34,632 nucleotides of DNA from Sulfurihydrogenibium sp. (GTDB taxonomy: Bacteria > Aquificota > Aquificia > Aquificales > Hydrogenothermaceae), in NCBI GenBank assembly GCA_002878035.1, contig PNIU01000085.1, positions 1 to 34,632 on the forward strand, written 5' to 3'. Positions 1-9,508 of the stretch are shown one piece after another; the stretch's first letter is position 1, and each line of letters starts with the position of its first letter. A program made the translations under genes and the position numbers. The notes below the pieces were generated by a model, which worked only from the letters and a program-made list of their open reading frames with translations, was not told the origin of the DNA and ran no database searches.

Positions 1-70
1 CTTCATTTTAACCTTTCTTTTCCTTTTGGGAAGATATTTTACTATTTTTTAAACATCCTCCTTTTCTATC

Positions 71-100
71 TTGACAAAAACAGTATCCATAATGTATACT
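71..100 (+). promoter_or_regulatory. sigma70-type promoter, TTGACA-N18-TATACT, upstream of tRNA-Thr/tuf
   Basis: Perfect -35 TTGACA (71-76) and -10 TATACT (95-100), 18-nt spacer; first gene (tRNA) starts at 147. Confidence 0.75.
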
Positions 101-146
101 ATTTAATCTGTAGATTGTTAAAACTAAGTAAAAGCTTATTTTTTAT

Positions 147-219
147 GCCCAGGTAGCTCAGGCGGCAGAGCACACCCTTGGTAAGGGTGAGGTCGCGGGT
201 TCAAGTCCCGTCTTGGGCT
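147..219 (+). tRNA. tRNA-Thr(GGT)
   Basis: Cloverleaf: acceptor GCCCAGG/CTTGGGC, anticodon stem CACCC-TTGGTAA-GGGTG (anticodon GGT), T arm GCGGG-TTCAAGT-CCCGT; CCA not encoded. Confidence 0.95.
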
Positions 220-253
220 TAGGAAAGCCTTTGAGAAAATGTTTTTTAGATAT

Positions 254-1477
254 TAGGAGGTAAAGATTAATGGCAAAAGAGAAATTTGTAAGGGGTAAAG
301 AGCATCTAAACGTAGGAACAATAGGGCACGTAGACCACGGAAAGACAACATTAACAGCAGCAATAACCTACGTACAAAGCAAGAAAGGATTAGCAAAATT
401 CGTAGGATACTCAGACATCGATAAAGCACCAGAAGAAAGAGAGAGAGGAATCACAATAAACATAACACACGTAGAGTATGAGACAGAGAAAAGACACTAC
501 GCACACGTAGACTGTCCAGGACACGCAGACTACATCAAGAACATGATAACAGGTGCAGCACAGATGGACGGAGCCATACTTGTAGTATCAGCAGCAGACG
601 GACCAATGCCACAAACAAGGGAACACGTACTATTAGCAAGACAAGTTAACGTTCCATACATAGTAGTATTTTTAAACAAATGCGACATGGTAGACGATGA
701 AGAGCTAATAGACTTAGTAGAGATGGAAGTAAGGGAGTTATTATCAAAGTATGACTTTCCAGGGGATGAAGTACCAGTAATCAGAGGTTCAGCATTAGGG
801 GCATTAAACGATGATCCAAAATGGGTTGCATCAGTAGAAGAGCTATTAAAAGCGATGGACGAATACATACCAACACCACCAAGAGAGACAGACAAACCAT
901 TCCTAATGGCGATAGAGGACGTATTTACGATAACAGGAAGAGGAACAGTAGTAACAGGAAGAGTAGAGAGAGGAACATTAAAAGTAGGGGACGAAGTAGA
1001 GATAGTAGGTTTATCAGATGAGAAGAAGAAGACAGTAGTAACAGGAATAGAGATGTTCAGGAAGCAGTTAGACGAAGCGATAGCAGGTGACAACGTAGGG
1101 GTATTACTAAGAGGGATAACAAAGGACGAAGTAGAGAGAGGGCAAGTATTAGCGAAGCCTGGAACAATAACACCACACAAGAGATTTAAGGCACAGGTAT
1201 ATGTATTAAGCAAAGAGGAAGGGGGAAGACACACACCATTTTTTGTAGGATACAGGCCACAATTTTACATCAGGACGGCAGATGTAACAGGAACAGTAGT
1301 AGGGTTACCAGAGGGACAGGAGATGGTAATGCCGGGAGACAACGTAGAGTTAGAAGTAGAGTTGATGGTACCGGTAGCTATGGAAGAGCAGATGAGGTTT
1401 GCTATCAGGGAAGGTGGAAGGACGGTAGGAGCTGGTGTAGTTACTAAAATATTAGACTAACGTGAGGATGTAAGATG
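254..1477 (+). repeat. Long direct repeat copy 1 (tuf plus flanking RBS and start codon of next gene), 1224 bp
   Basis: Reads as identical to 17419-18642 at a constant offset of 17165; identity ends abruptly on both sides. Confidence 0.9.
270..1460 (+). CDS. tuf: Elongation factor Tu (copy 1)
   Basis: [33 protein letters not shown] motifs; SD aggagg. Confidence 0.98.
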   Translation: MAKEKFVRGKEHLNVGTIGHVDHGKTTLTAAITYVQSKKGLAKFVGYSDIDKAPEERERGITINITHVEYETEKRHYAHVDCPGHADYIKNMITGAAQMDGAILVVSAADGPMPQTREHVLLARQVNVPYIVVFLNKCDMVDDEELIDLVEMEVRELLSKYDFPGDEVPVIRGSALGALNDDPKWVASVEELLKAMDEYIPTPPRETDKPFLMAIEDVFTITGRGTVVTGRVERGTLKVGDEVEIVGLSDEKKKTVVTGIEMFRKQLDEAIAGDNVGVLLRGITKDEVERGQVLAKPGTITPHKRFKAQVYVLSKEEGGRHTPFFVGYRPQFYIRTADVTGTVVGLPEGQEMVMPGDNVELEVELMVPVAMEEQMRFAIREGGRTVGAGVVTKILD

Positions 1478-1624
1478 AGAGAAATAATAACCCTTGCTTG
1501 TACTGAGTGTAAAAGGAAAAATTACACGACCACAAAGAACAAGAGAAAACACCCAGATAGATTAGAGTTAAGAAAATACTGTAAGTTTTGTAAAAAACAT
1601 ACACTTCATAGAGAAATAAAGTAA
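1475..1624 (+). CDS. rpmG: 50S ribosomal protein L33 (zinc-type, C+), absent from ORF track
   Basis: [49 protein letters not shown], 49 aa, two CxxC pairs. Confidence 0.95.
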   Translation: MREIITLACTECKRKNYTTTKNKRKHPDRLELRKYCKFCKKHTLHREIK

Positions 1625-1637
1625 ACATGTATACTGC

Positions 1638-1710
1638 GGGGCAGTAGCTCAATTGGCAGAGCAGCGGACTCCAAATCCGCAGGTTGAGGGTTCGAGTCCT
1701 TCCTGCCCCG
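1638..1710 (+). tRNA. tRNA-Trp(CCA)
   Basis: Acceptor GGGGCAG/CTGCCCC, anticodon stem GCGGA-CTCCAAA-TCCGC (anticodon CCA), T arm GAGGG-TTCGAGT-CCTTC, discriminator G; 3' CCA not encoded. Confidence 0.95.
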
Positions 1711-1723
1711 CTTCGGAGAAAAG

Positions 1724-1909
1724 ATGAAAAAATATATACAATTTTTAAAAGAAGTTTACGAAGAACTTAAGAAAGTTACGTGGCCTTCTTCACAGCTTGT
1801 AAAAACGGCTACTGCTACCGTTATAGTTTTTACACTTTTAGTTGCAGTTTATTTATGGGTTTTAGATATATTTTTTGCAAAAGTTATTACCTTCATTTTA
1901 GAGAGGTAG
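1724..1909 (+). CDS. secE: Preprotein translocase subunit SecE
   Basis: FLKEVYEELKKVTWPSSQLV motif plus single TM helix; upstream of nusG. Confidence 0.96.
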   Translation: MKKYIQFLKEVYEELKKVTWPSSQLVKTATATVIVFTLLVAVYLWVLDIFFAKVITFILER

Positions 1910-1916
1910 ATAGTAG

Positions 1917-2705
1917 ATGTCTGAAGAAAACTTAACTCAGCAAAACGTTAATACGGAAACTCAAGATAAAAACGAAGAAAAGAAGAAGTGGTATGCTTTA
2001 TATACACAGTCAAACTTAGAGATAAAAGCAAAGGAAAACTTTTTAAAGAATCTCGAACTTAACGATTTAAAGCATTTAGTTGAAGAAGTTGTAGTGCCGG
2101 CTGAAGAAAAAGTAGTTATAAAATCTCAAGGAAAAGAAAAATACAGACTTTCTTTAAAAGGTCAAAATAGAGAAATTCCTGTAGAAGGTAAAAAAGGGAT
2201 AACAAAGTTTTTGATAGAAGAGGGAACAGTTAGAGTGCTTGAGAGTGTAGAGGGAGATGAAGATTGCGTAGCCCACAGTCCAATATTTAAGCCCGGTCAA
2301 AAAATATCGTGTAAAGAAAATAAGACCGAAGCAAGAATAGTTTTAGAAAACAAGATATTCCCAGGTTATATTCTTATAAAAGCTAAACTTACAGATGATT
2401 TGATAGATTTAGTTAAAAAGACACCTTATCTGATAGGCTTTGTTAGTGCTGGTGGTGTACCTGTACCTATAGAAGAAAAAGACGTTGAGAGAGTTTTATC
2501 TCAGATACAAAAAGGTACTCCTAAAGTTAAAAAACTACTTTTTGCTAAAGGTGATATGATTAGAGTTATAGAAGGACCTTTTATGAACTTTACTGGAACT
2601 GTAGATGAAGTGTTCCCAGATAAAGAAAAATTGATAGCACTTATAACTATATTTGGTAGAGCAACACCGGTTGAACTTGAATTCTCCCAAGTGGAGAAAA
2701 TTTAA
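1917..2705 (+). CDS. nusG: Transcription termination/antitermination protein NusG with inserted domain
   Basis: [72 protein letters not shown] (KOW); 262 aa. Confidence 0.97.
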   Translation: MSEENLTQQNVNTETQDKNEEKKKWYALYTQSNLEIKAKENFLKNLELNDLKHLVEEVVVPAEEKVVIKSQGKEKYRLSLKGQNREIPVEGKKGITKFLIEEGTVRVLESVEGDEDCVAHSPIFKPGQKISCKENKTEARIVLENKIFPGYILIKAKLTDDLIDLVKKTPYLIGFVSAGGVPVPIEEKDVERVLSQIQKGTPKVKKLLFAKGDMIRVIEGPFMNFTGTVDEVFPDKEKLIALITIFGRATPVELEFSQVEKI

Positions 2706-2769
2706 ACCTGTCGGTTCAATCTGGTAAAAACTTATGGCAGGGAATGAATTCAAGGAGGTGTAGTTAGAA

Positions 2770-3207
2770 ATGGCAAAAAAAGTTACGGCAACGGTTGAGC
2801 TGATGATTCCGGCTCAACAAGCAGCTCCATCACCACCAGTTGGTCCTGCGTTAGGTCAACATGGTGTAAACATTATGGAATTTGTTAAGAGTTTCAACGC
2901 AGCCACGTCAAACATGAAACCCGGTACTATAGTCCCGGTAGTAATCACTATCTACTCTGATAGGTCTTTTACGTTTATTCTAAAAACTCCACCAGCTTCC
3001 TACCTTTTAAAAGAAGCTGCAGGCATCAAAACAGGTTCTGGAGACCCTAAAAGAAACAAAGTGGGTAAAATTACTGTTGCACAGCTTAAAGAAATAGCTG
3101 AAATGAAGCTTAAAGACCTTAATACTGATGATATCGAAATGGCAATGAGAATTATAGCCGGAACAGCTCGTAGTATGGGAATTGAAATTGAAGGATACAA
3201 GGGGTAA
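2770..3207 (+). CDS. rplK: 50S ribosomal protein L11
   Basis: [25 protein letters not shown] motif. Confidence 0.98.
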   Translation: MAKKVTATVELMIPAQQAAPSPPVGPALGQHGVNIMEFVKSFNAATSNMKPGTIVPVVITIYSDRSFTFILKTPPASYLLKEAAGIKTGSGDPKRNKVGKITVAQLKEIAEMKLKDLNTDDIEMAMRIIAGTARSMGIEIEGYKG

Positions 3208-3212
3208 GAGCC

Positions 3213-3941
3213 ATGGCAAAAAGAGGAAAGAAATACTTAGAAGCTATAAAGCTTATCGATAAAGAGAAGGCTTACTCTCTTGATGAAGCTATAAAAAAGC
3301 TAAAGGAAGTTTCTAAAGTTCTCCAAAGAAAGTTTGATGAAACGGTAGAGTTTATCGTTAGATTAGGTGTAGACCCAAAGTATGCCGACCAGATGGTAAG
3401 AGGTTCTGTTGTTTTACCTCACGGACTTGGTAAAGAGTTGAAAGTTTTAGTTATAGCTCAAGGTGAAAAGTTAAAGGAAGCTGAAGAAGCGGGAGCTGAC
3501 TACGTAGGTGGAGAAGAGTTAATCAACAAAATTGCCAACGAAAACTGGATTGATTTTGACGTAGTAATAGCAACACCAGATATGATGCCTAAAATGGCTA
3601 AGCTCGGAAAAATCTTAGGTCCAAGGGGATTGATGCCTAACCCTAAAGTTGGAACTGTTACAAACGATGTTAAAAAAGCCGTAACAGAAGCCAAAAAGGG
3701 AAGAGTAGAGTTTAAAGTAGATAAAACAGGAAACTTACACGTTCCGGTTGGAAAGATATCTTTTGATGATGAGAAATTAAAGGAAAACATATTAGCTGTG
3801 TTAGATGCAGTTTTAAAGGCAAAACCTACTGGAGCTAAAGGGCAGTATATAAAAAATGCTGTTATTAAAACAACTATGAGCCCAGCTATTAAATTGGATT
3901 TAACAAATCTACAAAAATCCTTAGAAACTAAGGCTGCATAA
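3213..3941 (+). CDS. rplA: 50S ribosomal protein L1
   Basis: [30 protein letters not shown]-type motif. Confidence 0.98.
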   Translation: MAKRGKKYLEAIKLIDKEKAYSLDEAIKKLKEVSKVLQRKFDETVEFIVRLGVDPKYADQMVRGSVVLPHGLGKELKVLVIAQGEKLKEAEEAGADYVGGEELINKIANENWIDFDVVIATPDMMPKMAKLGKILGPRGLMPNPKVGTVTNDVKKAVTEAKKGRVEFKVDKTGNLHVPVGKISFDDEKLKENILAVLDAVLKAKPTGAKGQYIKNAVIKTTMSPAIKLDLTNLQKSLETKAA

Positions 3942-3951
3942 GGAGTGAAAG

Positions 3952-4494
3952 ATGATGACTGCAGAAAGAAAATCTATACAGAAAAAAGCTCAAGTAGTTC
4001 AAGAGCTTAAAGAAAAAATCGAAAAGGCTCCTTTGGTGGTTCTTTTAGACTTTAAAGGTATCGACGCAAACTCTGTAGCCGATTTTAGAAAGCAAATAAA
4101 GAAAAGCGGCGGTGAGATGAAAGTTGTTAAAAATACTTTACTCTACAGGGCTTGCAATGGTACCCAACTTTATGATAGAATAGATATCTTTAAAGAACAG
4201 ACAGCTGTAATTTTTGGATACGAAGATATCGTTAATATTGCGAAACTTTTAAAAGAGTTTTTAAAAGGAAAGGAAGACGCTAAGGTAAAAGGCGGTTTAG
4301 TTGAAGGTGTTTTTGCTGATGCTCAGAAGATTGATTACCTTGCATCTCTACCAAGCAAGGAAGTACTTGTGGCTCAGCTGTTGGCTGTTCTACAAGCACC
4401 AATTACAAACTTTGTACGTGTGCTTAACGCTATACCACAGAAGACAGTTTTAGTTTTAGACGCTATAAGAAAAGAGAAGGAAAAACAAGGTTAA
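3952..4494 (+). CDS. rplJ: 50S ribosomal protein L10
   Basis: LDFKGIDANSVADFRKQIKKSGGEMKVVKNTL; adjacent to rplL; start could be the second ATG at 3955. Confidence 0.96.
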   Translation: MMTAERKSIQKKAQVVQELKEKIEKAPLVVLLDFKGIDANSVADFRKQIKKSGGEMKVVKNTLLYRACNGTQLYDRIDIFKEQTAVIFGYEDIVNIAKLLKEFLKGKEDAKVKGGLVEGVFADAQKIDYLASLPSKEVLVAQLLAVLQAPITNFVRVLNAIPQKTVLVLDAIRKEKEKQG

Positions 4495-4528
4495 TATTAA
4501 AAAATTTTAGATAGGAGGTTTAAATAGT

Positions 4529-4915
4529 ATGGCAACTATTACAAGAGAAGAGATTAAAGAAGCTATCAAGTCAATGACTGTTTTAGAGTTGGCTCAGTTG
4601 GTAAAAGAGTTGGAAGAAGAGTTTGGTGTTTCTGCTGCTGCAATGGTAGCTGCTGCTCCAGCTGTTGCAGGTGGTGGTGCTGCTGCTCCAGCTGCTGAGG
4701 AAAAAACAGAGTTTGACGTAATTTTAGCAAATCCAGGAGCTAACAAAATCAACGTTATAAAAGTAGTAAGAGAGATAACTGGATTAGGCTTGAAAGAAGC
4801 TAAAGACTTAGTAGATGGAGCTCCAAAACCAATAAAAGAAGGAGTATCTAAAGAAGAAGCTGAACAAATCAAGAAGAAGTTAGAAGAAGCTGGAGCTACA
4901 GTAGAAATAAAATAA
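4529..4915 (+). CDS. rplL: 50S ribosomal protein L7/L12
   Basis: [10 protein letters not shown], alanine-rich hinge, [43 protein letters not shown]. Confidence 0.98.
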   Translation: MATITREEIKEAIKSMTVLELAQLVKELEEEFGVSAAAMVAAAPAVAGGGAAAPAAEEKTEFDVILANPGANKINVIKVVREITGLGLKEAKDLVDGAPKPIKEGVSKEEAEQIKKKLEEAGATVEIK

Positions 4916-4961
4916 TCAAGCTTGATTAAGAAAATTTTATATATAACTTCTAAACCAGTTT

Positions 4962-5008
4962 AAGGTAGATTACCATGTTTTTGTGGTAGTCTACCTTTAT
5001 TTATTTTT
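4962..5008 (+). terminator. Hairpin plus T-rich tail between rplL and rpoB (terminator or attenuator)
   Basis: AAGGTAGATTACCA (4962-4975) / TGGTAGTCTACCTT (4984-4997), 14 bp with one G-U, 8-nt loop, followed by TATTTATTTTT. Confidence 0.75.
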
Positions 5009-5035
5009 AAAACAACTAAATAAGGTGGTGTAAGG

Positions 5036-8000
5036 ATGAGAGTAATAAAAAACTTAAAGCACAACCCGTTCCGTAAAAGTTTATCTAAAAGAAAAGAGAT
5101 AATGACACCTCCTGATTTACTTTCAGTGCCAAAAGAATCTTTCGAAAACTTCACTCAATTTCATGTTCACCCGTTAAAAAGGGATCCAAATAAAGGTTTG
5201 GAAAGTCTATTCAGATCATCTTTTCCTTTTGTTGACCCAAACGGACAGTTGGAAGTTAGATACATAGGTTATGAGATAGGGGATTGGGAATGTGGAAAGT
5301 GTGAAAAAAGTTTACCTGAAGAAGTTTTAGGCGGACCAGGTGTAGAATGTCCTCATTGTGGAAGTCCTTTAATATACAAAGAAAAGTTAAGTGTAGAAGA
5401 GTGTAAGTATAAAGGTTTAACTTACGGAGCTCCGTTAAGAGTTCTCTTAGAGCTTGTTATATACAATACAGACCCAAAAACTGGAGAAATAGTTCCTAAA
5501 ACTATAAAGAAACAAAAACTTTACTTTGGTGAGCTTCCTTTACTTACAGATTATGCTTACTTTATGATAAACGGTAGTGAAAGAATAATTGTATCTCAGT
5601 TGATTAGGTCTTCTGGAATATTCTTCTCGGCAAAAGAGGATAAAACTAAGGATATAATTACGAGAATAATCTACGAAGGTAGCGTAATACCTGAAAAAGG
5701 TTCAAGGGTAGAAGTTCAGTATGCAACAAACTCAGAGATATTCTATGCAAAAATAGACAGAAGAAAAATATTAGGAACACAATTACTTAGAGCTTTTGGT
5801 TGTGATACCGCTTACAAAATACTAAAAACGTTCTACGGAAAAGTTGAAAGGTATAAAGTAAAAGATGGCGAGATAGTAGAGGAAAACACTGGTTTACCAG
5901 TATCTATAGAGCAGTTATCAAATAGAGATGTCTTTATAACTTTCACTTACGAAGAGCAAACAGAAAAAGGACCTGTAACTATAAGACAGGAAAAGTATGC
6001 TCCTGCTGAACTTTTAGAAAAATTACTTAAAGATGATAGAGTTAAAGTAGAGGAGATAGTAAGTGTAGAACCACAGGTATGCAACAAATCACCTTACCAA
6101 AGGGTTATAGTAGAAACTCTTAAGAAAGATGAGCCAAAGATAAACGCTATATTCAGTTTCAGAGATGCTGCTTTAGTAGAGATATACAAAAAAATGCGTC
6201 CTACAGATACGGCAGTTCTCGATCCTAAAGCTTTCATGAAAAGAGCAAGAGAACTGTTTGAAAATATGTTTGAAGATTATCAGAAGTATGACCTTTCAAG
6301 AGTCGGTAGAGTTAAGTTAAACGCTAAAGTTCATAACGTTCCAAAAGTTATAAAACCTCTGGACCTTGAAGATTTCTTTGAAAAGTTCCCACCTCTTGCT
6401 TTAGATGAAGATGTTAAGATAGGAGAGACCGTATACCCTGCTGGCACAAAAATAGATGCAAACCTTTTAGAAGAGTTAAAGAAACACTCATTTAAAGAGA
6501 TAAAAGTTAAAGAGTATTTAGATGAAGAAGCAAGAACATTACAGATGGCTGATATTATAGCCATCGTTAAGTATCTTTTAGAGTTAAGGTATGGAAAGAA
6601 AAGCCTTGACGATATAGCACACCTTGGAAATAGAAGAGTTAGACCTGTAGGAGAGTTGTTGGAAGCTCAAGCCAGAACTGGAATTGCAAGAATGCAGAAA
6701 GCTTTTAAAGACAGGGTTGCTACAGTTGATATAGAAGACCCTCAGTTAAAACCAAGTGATTTAGTAAACCCAAGGTATCTGATAAGTTCTATCGTAGAGT
6801 TTTTGAAAAGTGGTCAGCTATCTCAATTTATGGACCAGACTAACCCACTTTCTGAGCTTACACACAAAAGAAGACTGTCGGCTTTAGGTCCCGGTGGATT
6901 AACCAGAGAAAGTGCTAAATTTGAAATCAGGGACGTTCACCCATCTCACTACGGTAGAGTTTGTCCTATAGAAACACCGGAAGGTCAAAACATCGGTTTA
7001 GTATCTTCTATGACTGTTTATTCAAGACTTAACGAATTTGGATTTCTTATAACTCCTTACAGAAAAGTTGTAGATGGAGTAGTAACTGATGAGATAGAGT
7101 ATCTAACGGCATACGATGAAGAAAAATACGTTATAGCTCAGGCTAACACAGAAATAGACGATAAGGGTAAATTCGTTTCTGATAGAGTCCTTGCAAGAGC
7201 TTACGGTGATATTAGACTCGTAGACCCTAAAGAAGTTCACTATATGGACGTTTCTCCAAAACAAGTTGTATCTCCATCGGCCTCTTTGATACCTTTCTTA
7301 GAGCATGACGATGCAAACAGGGCGTTGATGGGTTCTAACATGCAAAGACAGGCAGTGCCACTTATAAAAACTGAGTATCCTCTCGTTGGAACTGGAATGG
7401 AAGTTATAATAGCAAAAGACAGTGGCTCTGCAGTTGTTGCTAAAAGAGGCGGCGAAGTTATAAAAGTAGATGGAAATTCCATTGCTATAAAAGTTAACGA
7501 AGATGAGATAAACCCACACGACCCACTTGATATAGGTTTGGACATATACGAGCTTAAGAAGTTTAGAGGTTCAAACCAATCAACTTGCATAAATCAAAGA
7601 CCACTTGTAAGAGTTGGTGATAAAGTGGAAAAAGGTGCCGTTATAGCAGATGGAACATCTACTTACAAAGGTGAGCTTGCTTTAGGTAAGAACGTTTTAG
7701 TAGCGTTTATGCCTTGGAGAGGTTATAACTTTGAGGACGCTATCGTTATATCTGAAAGATTAGTAAAAGATGATGTATTTACTTCTATACATATAGAAGA
7801 GTTTGAGGTAGAGGCCAGAGAAACAAAACTTGGTCCAGAGGAAATAACCAGAAACATACCTAACGCTAAAGAAAGACAACTTGCTAACCTTGATGAGCAC
7901 GGTATAGTGAGGGTTGGAACGTACGTTAAACCGGGAGATATACTTGTTGGAAAGGTAACTCCAAAAGGAGAGTCTACACCTACTCCAGAAGAAAAGTTAC

Positions 8001-9490
8001 TACTTGCTATATTCGGTGAGAAGGCAAGCGATGTAAAAGATACATCTCTTAGAGTTCCTATAGGAGTGGAAGGTGTAGTTATAGACGTTCAGATATTCTC
8101 CAAGAGAAGAAAGGATAAGAAAGAGAAGAGAGAAAAGTACTTTGATACACTAATCAAGCAAGAGATTGATAAACTCAATGCAGAACTTGAAGAGAAGAAA
8201 AAGTTTATCTTAGAGAGAAGAGACGAGTATTTAAAATCTCTGCTGTTAGGTGCTAAGGTATCAAAAGATATAAAAGTTGCAGGTGAAGTGTTAGTTAAAG
8301 AAGGTGAAACACTATCAGAAGAAAACATAGATAAAGCTATCAAAATAATAGCTATAAACCCTGCAAACTTTATAAAGGACAAAAAAGTTGTAAACCTTGC
8401 TAAAGATATTATAGAGAAAGCAAAAAGTCAGATAGAACTTTGGGAGAAAATATACGAAAGGAAGAAGGAAACACTTGAAGAAGGAGCGGATTTAAAACCG
8501 GGAGTTATAGAACTTGTAAAAGTTTACATAGCTCAGAAAAGAAAGATTCAAGTTGGTGATAAAATGGCAGGTAGACACGGAAACAAAGGTGTAATATCCG
8601 TAGTCTTACCTGTTGAAGATATGCCTTTCTTAGAAGATGGCACACCAGTTGATATAGTGTTGAACCCACTTGGTGTTCCTTCACGTATGAACGTAGGACA
8701 AATACTCGAAACACACCTTGGATTAGCTGCCAAAAAACTTGGCGAACAACTTGGTAAAGAGTTAGAAAACATATTCGATAGAGAAAAAATCATACAGAAG
8801 ATAGTTGAGTATTACTCAATAGTTAACGAGACACCGGATAAAAGGCTAACAAAGAAAAGAGTAAATGATACAAAAGAGCTTGAGAAAGCATTAAGAGAGT
8901 TGGACGATGAATCCTTAAGGTCTTTGGTAAAAGATTTAAGTAAAATCGGAATACCTGTTGAGACCGCTATATTTGAAAGTGCAACCGAAGATGACATTAA
9001 AAAGATGTTGTCTAAGGCTGGATTCAAAGAAACTGGTAAAGTAAAACTCATAGATGGAAGAACTGGAGAACCTTTTGACTTAGAAGTAACAGTTGGATAC
9101 ATGTACATGTTAAAGCTTATCCACATGGTTGATGACAAAATTCACGCTCGTTCTACAGGTCCATACTCTCTCATCACTCAACAACCACTTGGTGGTAGAG
9201 CTCAGTTTGGAGGTCAAAGGTTTGGAGAGATGGAAGTATGGGCTCTTGAAGCTCACGGAGCTGCTTACACGTTAAGAGAGATGCTAACTGTAAAATCTGA
9301 CGATATCCAAGGAAGAAGAGAGGTTTACGAGGCTATCGTAAAAGGTAGACATTACTACGATATTGGAGTACCAGAATCTTTCAAAGTCTTAGTTAGAGAA
9401 TTAAAGGCTTTAGGCCTTAACGTAGAGTGTATCATGGATGGACAAGCTCAACCTTGTGATACATCAGAAGAAAAGAAGCATACAGTTTAA
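5036..9490 (+). CDS. rpoB: DNA-directed RNA polymerase subunit beta
   Basis: [57 protein letters not shown]; 1484 aa. Confidence 0.99.
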   Translation: MRVIKNLKHNPFRKSLSKRKEIMTPPDLLSVPKESFENFTQFHVHPLKRDPNKGLESLFRSSFPFVDPNGQLEVRYIGYEIGDWECGKCEKSLPEEVLGGPGVECPHCGSPLIYKEKLSVEECKYKGLTYGAPLRVLLELVIYNTDPKTGEIVPKTIKKQKLYFGELPLLTDYAYFMINGSERIIVSQLIRSSGIFFSAKEDKTKDIITRIIYEGSVIPEKGSRVEVQYATNSEIFYAKIDRRKILGTQLLRAFGCDTAYKILKTFYGKVERYKVKDGEIVEENTGLPVSIEQLSNRDVFITFTYEEQTEKGPVTIRQEKYAPAELLEKLLKDDRVKVEEIVSVEPQVCNKSPYQRVIVETLKKDEPKINAIFSFRDAALVEIYKKMRPTDTAVLDPKAFMKRARELFENMFEDYQKYDLSRVGRVKLNAKVHNVPKVIKPLDLEDFFEKFPPLALDEDVKIGETVYPAGTKIDANLLEELKKHSFKEIKVKEYLDEEARTLQMADIIAIVKYLLELRYGKKSLDDIAHLGNRRVRPVGELLEAQARTGIARMQKAFKDRVATVDIEDPQLKPSDLVNPRYLISSIVEFLKSGQLSQFMDQTNPLSELTHKRRLSALGPGGLTRESAKFEIRDVHPSHYGRVCPIETPEGQNIGLVSSMTVYSRLNEFGFLITPYRKVVDGVVTDEIEYLTAYDEEKYVIAQANTEIDDKGKFVSDRVLARAYGDIRLVDPKEVHYMDVSPKQVVSPSASLIPFLEHDDANRALMGSNMQRQAVPLIKTEYPLVGTGMEVIIAKDSGSAVVAKRGGEVIKVDGNSIAIKVNEDEINPHDPLDIGLDIYELKKFRGSNQSTCINQRPLVRVGDKVEKGAVIADGTSTYKGELALGKNVLVAFMPWRGYNFEDAIVISERLVKDDVFTSIHIEEFEVEARETKLGPEEITRNIPNAKERQLANLDEHGIVRVGTYVKPGDILVGKVTPKGESTPTPEEKLLLAIFGEKASDVKDTSLRVPIGVEGVVIDVQIFSKRRKDKKEKREKYFDTLIKQEIDKLNAELEEKKKFILERRDEYLKSLLLGAKVSKDIKVAGEVLVKEGETLSEENIDKAIKIIAINPANFIKDKKVVNLAKDIIEKAKSQIELWEKIYERKKETLEEGADLKPGVIELVKVYIAQKRKIQVGDKMAGRHGNKGVISVVLPVEDMPFLEDGTPVDIVLNPLGVPSRMNVGQILETHLGLAAKKLGEQLGKELENIFDREKIIQKIVEYYSIVNETPDKRLTKKRVNDTKELEKALRELDDESLRSLVKDLSKIGIPVETAIFESATEDDIKKMLSKAGFKETGKVKLIDGRTGEPFDLEVTVGYMYMLKLIHMVDDKIHARSTGPYSLITQQPLGGRAQFGGQRFGEMEVWALEAHGAAYTLREMLTVKSDDIQGRREVYEAIVKGRHYYDIGVPESFKVLVRELKALGLNVECIMDGQAQPCDTSEEKKHTV

Positions 9491-9508
9491 TTTAGGAGGC
9501 AAGTTGCC

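Noticed and set aside
1-60. Possible divergent minus-strand gene starting at position 6 (ATG with AAAGG upstream)
   Set aside because: Only two codons are inside the window; cannot be supported.
49-77. Possible divergent minus-strand promoter sharing the TTGACA region
   Set aside because: Candidate -10 (TTTAAA) is weak and the target gene is outside the window.
821-1021. 66-aa +2-frame ORF inside tuf (also 17986-18186)
   Set aside because: Out-of-frame shadow ORF of tuf; no RBS or recognisable domain.
530-1234. 234-aa antisense ORF inside tuf (also 17695-18399)
   Set aside because: Fully antisense to tuf, low-complexity Ser/Thr-rich translation; explained by the strong NNA/NNC codon bias of tuf, and the two copies agree only because the DNA is duplicated.
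1628-1636. ATGTATACT identical to the -10 region upstream of tRNA-Thr (92-100), just before tRNA-Trp
   Set aside because: A TSS from this -10 would fall inside the tRNA, and there is no matching -35 at 17-18 nt.
6331-9138. Several minus-strand ORFs of 70-116 aa within rpoB (and similar ones in rpoC, fusA, rplA)
   Set aside because: All antisense to conserved genes, no homology-like motifs, no independent promoter or RBS.
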